Assembly (NCBI GenBank): GCA_903970555.1
Contig: CAJCJD010000008.1
Location: 39,455-103,454 of the forward strand
Source: Vulcanimicrobiota bacterium
GTDB taxonomy: Bacteria > Pseudomonadota > Gammaproteobacteria > Xanthomonadales > Rhodanobacteraceae
DNA: 64,000 bases
Reading direction: 5' to 3'
Position numbers and translations under genes: made by a program
Part shown: positions 1 to 7,212 of the stretch, piece after piece
Position numbering within the stretch: the first letter of the stretch is position 1
Layout: the number at the start of each line of letters is the position of its first letter
The notes under the pieces: model-generated
Told to the model about the DNA's origin: nothing
Databases searched by the model: none
The model's input: only the letters and a program-made list of their open reading frames with translations

Positions 1-360
1 CACCAGACGGATCTGATCGGTTCCGAAATCGTCGGAAAGCTTGGCGACCACGCTACGTGCTGCAATGGCCGGCGTATTGGCGCGCAGTATCGCGACGTTG
101 AGATCGTGCACGCGTTGCATCAAGCGCTCGTTCTCGGCGGCGATCGCGGTCAGGTCGACCAGTTTTCGTTCCAGCTCGCTGTTCTTGTCGCGCAGCGTCT
201 GCAGTTGATAGGCCGCCAGGGAAGCCACCGCCCCTTGCTCGCGCGGCATGGTCAGCAGCGCGGCTAGCTCCGGGTAGCTGCTGAGAAAGTCAGGATGCCG
301 GCGCAGGTACGCGGCCACATCGCTGGCTTTGATCGTGTCGTCGAGCAGGGCGTTGGTCAT
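1..360 (-). CDS. DUF484 family protein (3' part missing at window edge)
   Basis: Reading the minus strand from an ATG at 358-360 gives an open frame to the window edge: 120 residues beginning MTNALLDDTIKASD, then a segment like VAAYLRRHPDFLSSYPELAALL and a coiled-coil stretch (QTLRDKNSELERKLVDLTAI, about residues 55-75). This is the N-terminal pattern of DUF484 proteins (YigA of E. coli), a GAF-like family of unknown biochemical role. It lies downstream of dapF and lptM on the same strand, matching the conserved lptM-dapF-yigA-xerC order, so xerC is expected just beyond the left edge. The C-terminal part is not in the window. Identification rests on the N-terminal pattern plus synteny. Confidence 0.85.
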   Translation of the reverse strand, partial: MTNALLDDTIKASDVAAYLRRHPDFLSSYPELAALLTMPREQGAVASLAAYQLQTLRDKNSELERKLVDLTAIAAENERLMQRVHDLNVAILRANTPAIAARSVVAKLSDDFGTDQIRLV

Positions 361-445
361 GCGCGAAACCTCAAGCCGGAAACGTAGGGCGGCGAGCCGC
401 TAGGCCCGAGTGTGCGATGGACGCGCCTGCGCATCAATCACCGCG

Positions 446-1282
446 TTATAGACCCAACCACTCGCCGTCGAATACAAACGCGGCCGGGCCGGTCATCCAC
501 AAGCGTTCGCCCGGTCCGTTCCAATCGATACGCAGGCTGCCGCCGGGCAGATCGACCTGCACCCGCGCGTCTACCTCGCCACGCTGACGCAGCACGGCCA
601 TGGCGGCACAGGCGCCGGTTCCGCAGGCCTGTGTCCAGCCGGCGCCGCGCTCGTGCACAAATAAACGAAGATGCTGCGGGCCCAGCTTCTCCACGAAACC
701 GGTGTTGGCGCCTTCGCGGAAACGCGCGTGGCCGGTCAAATCAGGTCCCAGGCTCAACATGGCCTCGGAAGGCACCTTGTCCACGACCACGACGGCGTGC
801 GGATTACCCATGGAGACCGCGCCGATAGCCACCGGCTGGCCGTTCACGTCGAGCATGTAGCGGTCGGCGGCCTGCGGTGCGTCGAACGGAATGCGGCTCG
901 GATCGAAGATCGGCTCGCCCATATCCACGGTGACCTGGTCGGTGCCGAGCAAACGCACCAGGACGGGTCCCGAAGGGCTCTCGATCTGCACTGTCTCGCC
1001 AATGGCCAACGCACCGGCGCGATGCAACCACGCCGCCACGCAGCGCACGCCGTTGCCGCATTGGCCCGACGGCGAACCGTCAGCGTTCCAGATGCCGTAA
1101 TAGAAGGCGCTGACGCCATCGCGCGGAGGTTCCACGCTCAGCAGCTGATCGAAACCGATGCCGGTGTAACGATCGGCCATCGCGCGAATGATGGACGGGT
1201 CCAGCGCAAGCGGACCGTCACGGCTTTCGACCACGACGAAATCGTTGCCGTTGCCATGCATCTTGGAAAAACGCAGGGTCAT
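446..1282 (-). CDS. dapF: Diaminopimelate epimerase
   Basis: Cytoplasmic enzyme interconverting LL- and meso-2,6-diaminopimelate, the last step before meso-DAP is used for peptidoglycan or decarboxylated to lysine. The 278-residue product has the family length and the PLP-independent two-cysteine active site: Cys74 in GQCGNGVRC and Cys220 in ACGTGACA. The N-terminal MTLRFSKMHGNGNDF block is typical and fixes the start. It sits between lptM (upstream, 18 bp gap) and DUF484 (downstream) on the same strand, the order found in enterobacteria and xanthomonads. No oddities. Confidence 0.98.
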   Translation of the reverse strand: MTLRFSKMHGNGNDFVVVESRDGPLALDPSIIRAMADRYTGIGFDQLLSVEPPRDGVSAFYYGIWNADGSPSGQCGNGVRCVAAWLHRAGALAIGETVQIESPSGPVLVRLLGTDQVTVDMGEPIFDPSRIPFDAPQAADRYMLDVNGQPVAIGAVSMGNPHAVVVVDKVPSEAMLSLGPDLTGHARFREGANTGFVEKLGPQHLRLFVHERGAGWTQACGTGACAAMAVLRQRGEVDARVQVDLPGGSLRIDWNGPGERLWMTGPAAFVFDGEWLGL

Positions 1283-1300
1283 TGCATGCGGCCGCTAACG

Positions 1301-1540
1301 TTAGCCACCGTTGAGCGGCTTGGTCATCACGCTGCTTGAGCTAGCTGGCGCGTCGGCCGTGCTTGTGGACGCCGGCGCCACCGTGCTCGCATGCGCCGGC
1401 TCAGGCGTCGATGCAGGGCGTGCTGGCGCGGGGGCCGGCGCTGGAGCGGGCCGTGGCATGTACAACGGACCTTTGTTGCCGCAACCGGCGATCGCGACAA
1501 GAGCGAGGCAAGCCGGTAGCAGAAGGATCGATCGGCGCAT
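1301..1540 (-). CDS. lptM: LptM-like small lipoprotein
   Basis: A 79-residue precursor starting MRRSILLLPACLALVAIAGC, a lipoprotein signal with lipobox IAGC. Immediately after the cysteine comes GNKGPLYMP, the short conserved motif of LptM (YifL), the outer-membrane lipoprotein that binds the LptD/LptE LPS-insertion complex and helps LptD oxidation. The rest is a low-complexity Pro/Ala/Ser tail. The frame extends upstream, but the ATG at 1538-1540 begins the signal peptide and is the sensible start. Placement directly before dapF matches the E. coli yifL-dapF order and supports the call. Confidence 0.88.
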   Translation of the reverse strand: MRRSILLLPACLALVAIAGCGNKGPLYMPRPAPAPAPAPARPASTPEPAHASTVAPASTSTADAPASSSSVMTKPLNGG

Positions 1541-1654
1541 GATGCAAAATCCTCGGGGAACCACCGCAGTATAGCCAAGCCGTTCGGATACGACCGCCGC
1601 ACCGTTATCATGTGCGCCTGACCGCAAAGGGATGTGCGGCACGTGGAGTACCCG

Positions 1655-2344
1655 ATGAACTGGAACGAATTACTACGTTTGCCGACCACCTTGCTGGCCA
1701 TCCTGGCCGGGGTGATCCTGCTTATTGCGCTGGTCCAGCTGATGGCGGCGCGCCAACACGTGCAACAGCGCCGCCCCCTCGCCGCGACGGGACACACGCT
1801 GCTGCTGTTGGTCTTTACCGCGTTGGGCCTGCTTCTGGCCGGCGTGGCGGTCTCGCTGCGCGGCTACCGCTTCCTCAGCGAGGAAGCGCCCGTGGTGCAG
1901 ATCGATTCGCGCATTCTTTCGCCGCAACGCTGGGCACTCACCCTCACCTGGCCCGATGGCGACACGCGCGAAGTGATGCTCGCGGGCGACGACTTCCGGA
2001 TCGAGGCCATCGTGCTGAAGTGGAAGCTGCCCGCCATGCTGGCTGGCTTGCCGCCGCTTTATCGGCTCGATCGTGTGTCTGGCCGCTACGACGACGCCAG
2101 CCAGGAAATGAACGCGCCGCGCACCGTGATCGATTTCAACCAGGCCGGCTCGACCGACCTGCTGGACCTGAGAAAGCAGTACCCGCGCTGGGTACCCGGC
2201 GTGGATACGCTGTTCGGCAGCGGCGCCTATTTGCCGCTGATCGATGGTGGGCACTACAGCGTGGATTTGATGCGCACCGGTGCGCTGGTAGCGCGCCCGG
2301 ACGACGCAACCGAGCAACGCATCGGTCAGCCGCTGGGTGGCTGA
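1655..2344 (+). CDS. Two-helix membrane protein of unknown function (xanthomonad type)
   Basis: A 229-residue protein starting MNWNELLRLPTTLL, with a GGAG ribosome site about 9 bases upstream; an in-frame GTG at 1634 is a less likely start. Two hydrophobic segments (about residues 9-30 and 47-69) are followed by a soluble domain of about 155 residues containing LTLTWPDGDTREVMLAGDDF and ending PDDATEQRIGQPLGG. Relatives in Xanthomonadales are sometimes labelled 'cation/multidrug efflux pump', but there is nothing RND-like in the sequence, so I leave the function open. It is transcribed divergently from lptM; the space between the two starts (1541-1654) must hold both promoters. Confidence 0.75.
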   Translation: MNWNELLRLPTTLLAILAGVILLIALVQLMAARQHVQQRRPLAATGHTLLLLVFTALGLLLAGVAVSLRGYRFLSEEAPVVQIDSRILSPQRWALTLTWPDGDTREVMLAGDDFRIEAIVLKWKLPAMLAGLPPLYRLDRVSGRYDDASQEMNAPRTVIDFNQAGSTDLLDLRKQYPRWVPGVDTLFGSGAYLPLIDGGHYSVDLMRTGALVARPDDATEQRIGQPLGG

Positions 2345-2395
2345 TATCTACGCCCGACTACCGAGGACCTCTGAAGTCATCCCTTTGCGAGGGCT

Positions 2396-2872
2396 TTAAG
2401 CCAGTGCCTTGAGGAAACGGAAAGCGTCGGTGCCGTCCTCGTAGAAGCCCTTCTCGATCGCACCGACGCGGTGATAGCCCAAGCGCTCATAGAGACGGAT
2501 CGCGCTCTCGTTGTCAGTGCGCACTTCCAGCCGCAACGCTTGACAACGCCGCTGGCGTGCAGCGGCCTCCGCCGCCTCGATCAGCGCCGTGCCGACGCCC
2601 TTACCGCGCGCTTCGGGCAGGCTGGCGATCGAATACAGCCGTGCGCTGCGACTGCCTTTGCGGAAAAACACCAGGGCCGTGCCGAGAAAGCGGCGACGGT
2701 TGGCGCTGGCAACCAGCACGAGCGCCGAGTCGCTATCCAGGTGACGTCGAAATTGCGCGCGACTCACCCGGTCGCTATCGAAAGTGGCTTGCTCCAGCGC
2801 GACCAGATCATCGAGATCGGAAAGTTCGGCTCTGCGCACCCGCACGGCGGCGGTGGCTGGCGATGGGGTCAT
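2396..2872 (-). CDS. GNAT family N-acetyltransferase (RimI-like)
   Basis: A 158-residue single-domain GNAT protein. The acetyl-CoA pyrophosphate loop is visible as ARGKGVGTALIE (about residue 87), followed by the RLEVRTDNESAIRLYERLGY segment typical of RimI-like enzymes. It likely transfers acetyl to an amino group; the substrate cannot be read from sequence. It is divergent from the RLAN/RimK-type ligase at 3153. GNATs recur beside RLAN-RimK ligases in proteobacteria, which suggests a joint role in modifying a peptide or small molecule (inference). The start ATG (2870-2872) precedes a short variable N-terminus. Confidence 0.88.
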   Translation of the reverse strand: MTPSPATAAVRVRRAELSDLDDLVALEQATFDSDRVSRAQFRRHLDSDSALVLVASANRRRFLGTALVFFRKGSRSARLYSIASLPEARGKGVGTALIEAAEAAARQRRCQALRLEVRTDNESAIRLYERLGYHRVGAIEKGFYEDGTDAFRFLKALA

Positions 2873-3152
2873 CAGGGGCTCTCGTCTTGCGCGCCGGTAG
2901 CGGGCCGGACGCGGGTAAGCGGATGGGTAGGATTCGAATTAGCGCGGCACTGTAGTGCACCGAGCGCGGGAAAGCATCCCGCCAAGGTCATTGGCGACGC
3001 GATAGCCGCCGTCGCCGGGCCCGACGTTTACGTCAGCTTCAGTGCTTGCCCTTGTGCACCTCGCCTTGGTGCAAGACACTGCCGCCTTGCGCTGCGCCGC
3101 CTCGTTCCCCTACGCGACGACGTTTTTCCTGCCGGTCCACACTTGAGGTGTC

Positions 3153-4637
3153 ATGACCCGACTCGTCATCGTCGTCGAGAAAGCTTCCGATTGGGGCTCT
3201 TACTATCCGTCCGTCGACGTGGTTACCGCGATGGACTACCTACGCGAACCGGTGGGGGGCGACGATGAGCGCACCCATGTGATCAACCTGTGCCGCAGCT
3301 ACAAGTACCTGGGCACCGGTTATTACGTCTCGCTGCTGGCTGAAGCGCGCGGGCATCGCGTGATGCCTTCCGTGCGCACGGTGAACGATCTGCGCCGACG
3401 TTCGCTCTATGGCCTGGCCATCGACGACCTCAACGCCAAGCTCACCCACTTCCTGCCAGCGGGCGGGCGCGACACCACCGACTTCGGCACCTTGGTCTAT
3501 TTCGGTGAGACCGCCTACCCCGCGCTGCAGGACTTAGCGCGGCAGGTGTTCGAAATGTATCCCTGCCCGCTGCTGCGTATCGAATTTGAGCGCGAGCGTG
3601 TGTGGCAGATCGCGTCGATCAAGCCGGTCGGCCTGCACACACTTGATGATGCGCAGGAAGACGCCTTCGCCACGGAGCTGGACCGCTTCTCCAAGAAGCT
3701 ATGGCGCAAGCCTCGTACAAGGCGCCTGTATCGCTACGACCTCGCCATGCTGGTGGACCCGAACGAAGCCATGCCGCCGTCGAACAAGAAGGCGCTGAAG
3801 TCCTTCATCTCGGCGGGCAAGGAACTCGGCATCGAGGTCGATCCGATCGGCAAGAACGATTACCAGCGGCTGGCCGAATACGACGGCCTGTTCATTCGTG
3901 AGACGACCGCCAGCGACAACCACACCTACAGCTTCGCGCATCGCGCAGAACGCGAAGGCATGGTGGTGATGGACGATCCCAGTTCGATCCTGCGCTGCAC
4001 TAACAAGATCTTCCTCAACGACCTGATGGTGTCGCGCAAGCTCGCGGTGCCGCGCACTGAAATTCTCTATCGCGATGACACCAAAGGCCTGAAAGAAGTC
4101 GCCACCAAACTGGGTTTTCCGTTGGTGCTGAAAATTCCCGACGGTTCGTTCTCGCGCGGCGTGGTCAAAGTGGAAAGCGAAAACGAGCTGGAAAAAGCCA
4201 CCGGCGAATTGTTCCAGCACAGCGCGCTGTTGCTGGCGCAGGAATTCGTCTACACCGAATTCGACTGGCGCGTGGGGGTGCTCAATCGCGAACCGTTGTA
4301 CGCGTGCAAGTACTACATGTCGCGCGGCCACTGGCAGATCTACAACCACGGCGCGAAAGGCACGGCGAAATCGGGCGGTTTCGAAACCATTCCGGCACGC
4401 GATGCGCCTGCAGAAGTGGTCAAGCTTGCGTTGAAGGCCACCAGCGCCGTTGGCGACGGTTTGTACGGCGTGGATCTCAAACAGGTTGGCGATAAGCCCG
4501 TGGTGATCGAGGTGAACGACAACCCGTCGATCGATGCCGGTGTCGAGGACGCGTATCTCGGCGAAGATCTTTACCGACGCATCATGCAGGAGTTCCTGCG
4601 CCGCATGGAACGCAAGCGGCTGGGCATTACCAACTAA
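3153..4637 (+). CDS. RimK family ATP-grasp ligase with RLAN N-terminal domain
   Basis: A 494-residue protein. Residues 1-160 (MTRLVIVVEKASDW, then SYKYLGTGYYVSLLAEARGH) form the RimK-like ATP-grasp N-terminal (RLAN) domain; residues about 200-485 form an ATP-grasp fold with VLKIPDGSFSRGVVKV (nucleotide loop) and VIEVNDNPSID (metal-binding Glu/Asn). Members form an acid-amine bond with ATP, often adding amino acids to a protein or peptide tail; the acceptor is unknown. It is much longer than ribosomal RimK (about 300 aa), so it should not be called S6 modification protein. The nearest neighbour is the divergent GNAT at 2396; no papain-like (C39) peptidase, sometimes found with this family, is present nearby. 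Confidence 0.9.
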   Translation: MTRLVIVVEKASDWGSYYPSVDVVTAMDYLREPVGGDDERTHVINLCRSYKYLGTGYYVSLLAEARGHRVMPSVRTVNDLRRRSLYGLAIDDLNAKLTHFLPAGGRDTTDFGTLVYFGETAYPALQDLARQVFEMYPCPLLRIEFERERVWQIASIKPVGLHTLDDAQEDAFATELDRFSKKLWRKPRTRRLYRYDLAMLVDPNEAMPPSNKKALKSFISAGKELGIEVDPIGKNDYQRLAEYDGLFIRETTASDNHTYSFAHRAEREGMVVMDDPSSILRCTNKIFLNDLMVSRKLAVPRTEILYRDDTKGLKEVATKLGFPLVLKIPDGSFSRGVVKVESENELEKATGELFQHSALLLAQEFVYTEFDWRVGVLNREPLYACKYYMSRGHWQIYNHGAKGTAKSGGFETIPARDAPAEVVKLALKATSAVGDGLYGVDLKQVGDKPVVIEVNDNPSIDAGVEDAYLGEDLYRRIMQEFLRRMERKRLGITN

Positions 4638-4794
4638 TCGGGTTGTTCCGGCCCACTCATCCTTGAGCAAACCGGAACCGTGTGCGCGATCCATCGCGCC
4701 GGTCACCGACAAGCGACCTGTCCCTTACCAAGCCGGTGAACATCCCTCTGCGGCACTCCGGCCGCACCTAGCTCCACTGCCAAGCGGAAGACGT

Positions 4795-5052
4795 TTAATT
4801 CCAGATCAAATGCGCTGTATTGCGACGGCGCGAGCGGCGCAGCGCCAGCAACTGGCGCGGCAGCTTCGGTTCCAGCGTCAACGTCACGGCCAGCGGTGCC
4901 CACAGCAGCCAGAACATCGGCGCCCATCCAAACAACGCGGTATGCGCAGGCACCAAGGTGCTCAGCAGCAACAGGCTGCCGCCGCACAGCCATAGCAACG
5001 AAGCGGCCAGCAGCCGCGAGCGACGATCGGTATCAATGATGGGTTGACGCAT
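4795..5052 (-). CDS. Small two-helix inner-membrane protein
   Basis: An 85-residue product starting MRQPIIDTDRRSRLL. Two hydrophobic stretches (about residues 14-35 and 41-62, separated by PAHTALFGWAP) form a short hairpin in the membrane, and the C-terminus is arginine-rich (LRRSRRRN). The frame is open upstream to 5190, but that part reads through a G/C-rich palindrome and looks non-coding, so the ATG at 5050-5052 is chosen. I do not recognise a named family. It is convergent with the RimK-type gene and divergent from aroE. Confidence 0.65.
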   Translation of the reverse strand: MRQPIIDTDRRSRLLAASLLWLCGGSLLLLSTLVPAHTALFGWAPMFWLLWAPLAVTLTLEPKLPRQLLALRRSRRRNTAHLIWN

Positions 5053-5125
5053 GAGAGGACTCCGTCTCGGGCATGGACAAAGCTTGCCGGCCGTCGATCT
5101 CACAGATTGCGATTGCGCAGAAACT

Positions 5126-5150
5126 CCCTCCCCTGCGACGTAGGGGAGGG
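5126..5150. repeat. G/C-rich palindrome (8-bp stem)
   Basis: CCCTCCCC (5126-5133) and GGGGAGGG (5143-5150) flank the loop TGCGACGTA. The same kind of element follows prlC at 14584-14615, with a related loop. It lies between the divergent small membrane gene and aroE, so it is not at a gene 3' end here. It looks like a dispersed short repeat rather than a terminator. Confidence 0.6.
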
Positions 5151-5283
5151 CTGGGGACGGGTTGGCTCTCGACCCCGAGCTTTCCTGCAAGTGTGTTTAC
5201 CCCTCCCGGCCTCTCCTTGGCTTTACAAGGCAAATAGCTGAGCTTCTCGGCCAAGTACAATGGAGGGCCCGTAGGAGCCCCGC

Positions 5284-6120
5284 ATGTCCCAACGCAGCCA
5301 ATTCGCCGTCTTCGGTCATCCGATCGCGCATAGTCTTTCGCCGCAGATCCATCAGGCGTTTGCGCAGCAATTCGGCATCGCGCTGGACTACCGCACGATC
5401 GATGCATCACCCGCCGATTTCGCCGAGACGGTGCGGCGTTTCTTCGACGACGAAGAAGGCCGTGGCGCGAATGTGACGTTGCCACATAAAGCCGCCGCGT
5501 TTGCGCTGGCCAGCGAACGCACGGAGGCTGCGCTGCGTGTCGGCACCGCCAACGTGCTCACGCGTCTTGCCGACGGCCGCCTTGCCGCGCACAACACCGA
5601 CGGCGCTGGCATGGTGCGCGATCTCACCGACCGCCACAGCATCGATCTGCGCGGTCACGATGCCTTGATGCTCGGCGCTGGTGGCGCGGCGCGTGGCGTG
5701 GCGTGGTCGCTGCTCGATGCGGGCGTGGCCACGCTGACCATCGTCAATCGTTCGCCCGATCCGGCTGATGCGCTGGCTGACGCAATTGGCGAACCAGCGC
5801 GCGTGCATACGCGTTATTGGGAAGATCTGGGCAACATCGGCAGCTACGACCTGATCGTCAATGCCACCTCGGCCGGCACCCTGGGGCAATCGCTCACGCT
5901 GCCGTTTTCGCTGGCCGCATCGCGGGCGCTTTGTTACGACCTGGGCTACGGCAAATCCGCATTCGGCTTCCTGGCCTGGGCGCAGGCGGCCGGTGCGCGT
6001 TACGCCTACGACGGCCTGGGCATGCTGGTGGAAACCGCGGCCGATGCGTTCGAACTGTGGCATGGCAGACGGCCCGATACCGAGCCGGTCTATCAGTCGT
6101 TGCTTGCGCGCAGCGCGTGA
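5284..6120 (+). CDS. aroE: Shikimate dehydrogenase (NADP+)
   Basis: Reduces 3-dehydroshikimate to shikimate in the aromatic amino acid pathway, in the cytosol. The 278-residue length fits AroE. Visible signatures: [12 protein letters not shown] at residues 9-20 (shikimate binding), NVTLPHK with catalytic Lys69, HNTDG with Asp106, and the Rossmann loop GAGGAARG at 131-138. The start follows a short gap after a palindrome region. The 3' end abuts the YkgJ gene (stop TGA at 6118-6120; the next ATG is at 6123), so the two are probably co-transcribed. Confidence 0.98.
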   Translation: MSQRSQFAVFGHPIAHSLSPQIHQAFAQQFGIALDYRTIDASPADFAETVRRFFDDEEGRGANVTLPHKAAAFALASERTEAALRVGTANVLTRLADGRLAAHNTDGAGMVRDLTDRHSIDLRGHDALMLGAGGAARGVAWSLLDAGVATLTIVNRSPDPADALADAIGEPARVHTRYWEDLGNIGSYDLIVNATSAGTLGQSLTLPFSLAASRALCYDLGYGKSAFGFLAWAQAAGARYAYDGLGMLVETAADAFELWHGRRPDTEPVYQSLLARSA

Positions 6121-6122
6121 GC

Positions 6123-6377
6123 ATGCATTGTCGTGCCGGCTGCGGAGCGTGCTGTATCGCTCCATCCATCAGCTCGCCGATTCCGGGCATGCCTAATGGC
6201 AAGCCAGCCGGTGTTCGATGCATCCAATTGACCGACGACAACCGTTGCCAGATCTTCGGCAAACCTGAGCGTCCAGGCTTCTGCGGCCGCCTACAACCGT
6301 CAGCGGAGATGTGTGGCAATGACCGCGAACAGGCCATGCTTTGGCTGAACAAAATGGAGAAGCTCACTGCGCCATAA
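6123..6377 (+). CDS. YkgJ family cysteine cluster protein
   Basis: An 84-residue protein, [11 protein letters not shown] at the N-terminus, then GVRCIQL, NRCQIF, GFCGRL and EMCG. Eight cysteines in the spacing of the YkgJ/CxxCxxCC zinc- or iron-binding family; the biochemical role is unknown. Start is ATG at 6123 or a GTG at 6117 overlapping the aroE stop; either way translation is probably coupled to aroE. A strong bidirectional hairpin follows the stop. A decayed second copy of the 3' half lies about 0.8 kb downstream (6997-7110). Confidence 0.9.
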   Translation: MHCRAGCGACCIAPSISSPIPGMPNGKPAGVRCIQLTDDNRCQIFGKPERPGFCGRLQPSAEMCGNDREQAMLWLNKMEKLTAP

Positions 6378-6381
6378 AAAA

Positions 6382-6407
6382 CGGGAGGCCAGACGCCTCC
6401 CGCTTTT
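6382..6407. terminator. Bidirectional Rho-independent terminator
   Basis: CGGGAGGC (6382-6389) pairs with GCCTCCCG (6395-6402) around the loop CAGAC. It is flanked by an A-run (6375-6381) and followed by CTTTT, so it can work for both the YkgJ gene on plus and the VOC gene on minus, which converge here. Confidence 0.88.
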
Positions 6408-6416
6408 CATCGGCTT

Positions 6417-6824
6417 TTACGCCCGGCCAAAACCGGCCCGGTAGGCTTCGGCCGCATCCTCCCGCGTATTGATTTCAACCAAGACGCCGCCAGGAATCTG
6501 GCAGAAGAAGCGCGAACCCCGCACGTGTTGGATCACGTCGGTCTCGAACACGACGCCAGCCACTTTGAAATCTTCATACATGGCGGCGACATCGGCAGCA
6601 CTGGGCAATTCGAACCCGATATGGAAGTTCTCGGGCCATTGCACGGCGCGATCGGTAGCGTCTTCGACGACGATATCGAAATCGTGTCGCTTCAGGATCT
6701 TGCTAGTGCCGAAGCCCGAAACGGAACAACCCAGATGACGGACAAAAAATGATGCAGTCGCATCCACATCATGCGAAGGAAAGCTGATGTGATTGAACTT
6801 CATTGTGCTGGAAACAGTAAGCAT
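6417..6824 (-). CDS. VOC (glyoxalase/bleomycin-resistance) superfamily protein
   Basis: A 135-residue single VOC domain. FNHISFPSHDVDATASFFVRHLG is the typical first beta-alpha-beta unit (a metal-ligand His near the start), and FFCQIPGGVLVEIN contains the C-terminal Glu ligand. Such proteins bind a divalent metal and act as lyases, isomerases or dioxygenases, or simply bind ligands; substrate unknown. I prefer the ATG at 6822-6824, because GGAG lies 8 bases upstream; the ATG at 6803 (MKFNHISF) has no such site. It converges with the YkgJ gene through a shared terminator. Confidence 0.85.
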   Translation of the reverse strand: MLTVSSTMKFNHISFPSHDVDATASFFVRHLGCSVSGFGTSKILKRHDFDIVVEDATDRAVQWPENFHIGFELPSAADVAAMYEDFKVAGVVFETDVIQHVRGSRFFCQIPGGVLVEINTREDAAEAYRAGFGRA

Positions 6825-6996
6825 TGCAGACTCCACAGAGAGAGAGCCGCTTCGATTCCCGAGCATGGTCGCAGGATGTATCGCATTGCAGACGCCACAC
6901 AACACCCAGCAACCACGGCTCGAACGAGCAGCGGCTGAATTGGGCGTTGGTTGACGTGAACGCTTACGGCCACCGAACGGTAGCAGGCCAAATGGT

Positions 6997-7110
6997 ATAT
7001 CAGTCGGGGGCCTGATCGTGTCCATTGGCAAGCCGCTGGTGTGCGCTGCATCCAGCCCACCGATGAAAACCGCTGCAGTCTTTTCGGCGATCCGCGCCGT
7101 CTGAATCGCC
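6997..7110 (+). pseudogene. Decayed fragment of a YkgJ-type cysteine cluster gene
   Basis: Read with a 1-base frame correction near 7031-7036, this stretch gives AGVRCIQPTDENRCSLFGDP, closely matching the intact copy's [20 protein letters not shown] (6210-6270). The nucleotide match starts around ATCAG (about 6997) and fades after 7105. There is no intact cysteine-rich N-terminus and no usable frame, so this is a remnant of a duplication or of a former second gene. It sits in a 388-bp stretch (6825-7212) that otherwise holds only the presumed promoters of the VOC and PNGase genes. Confidence 0.65.
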
Positions 7111-7212
7111 TTGCGCCGGTCGTCGACTGCCGGGTCTGGCAATTTGGCATCTCTAAATTTCAGATCGTGCTAGCGTGATTGGACAGGGGGCACCATTTGC
7201 GGGGGTAAGCGC

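Noticed and set aside
1634..1654. Upstream GTG start for the membrane protein gene
   Set aside because: No added family similarity; the ATG at 1655 has a ribosome site and begins the hydrophobic segment soon after.
3699..4712. 337-codon open frame on minus strand
   Set aside because: Shadow of the RimK-type ligase gene; composition typical of antisense GC-rich frames.
6825..7142. N-terminal extension of the VOC protein on minus strand
   Set aside because: The extension overlaps the YkgJ relic and lacks VOC similarity; ATG 6824 has a proper ribosome site.
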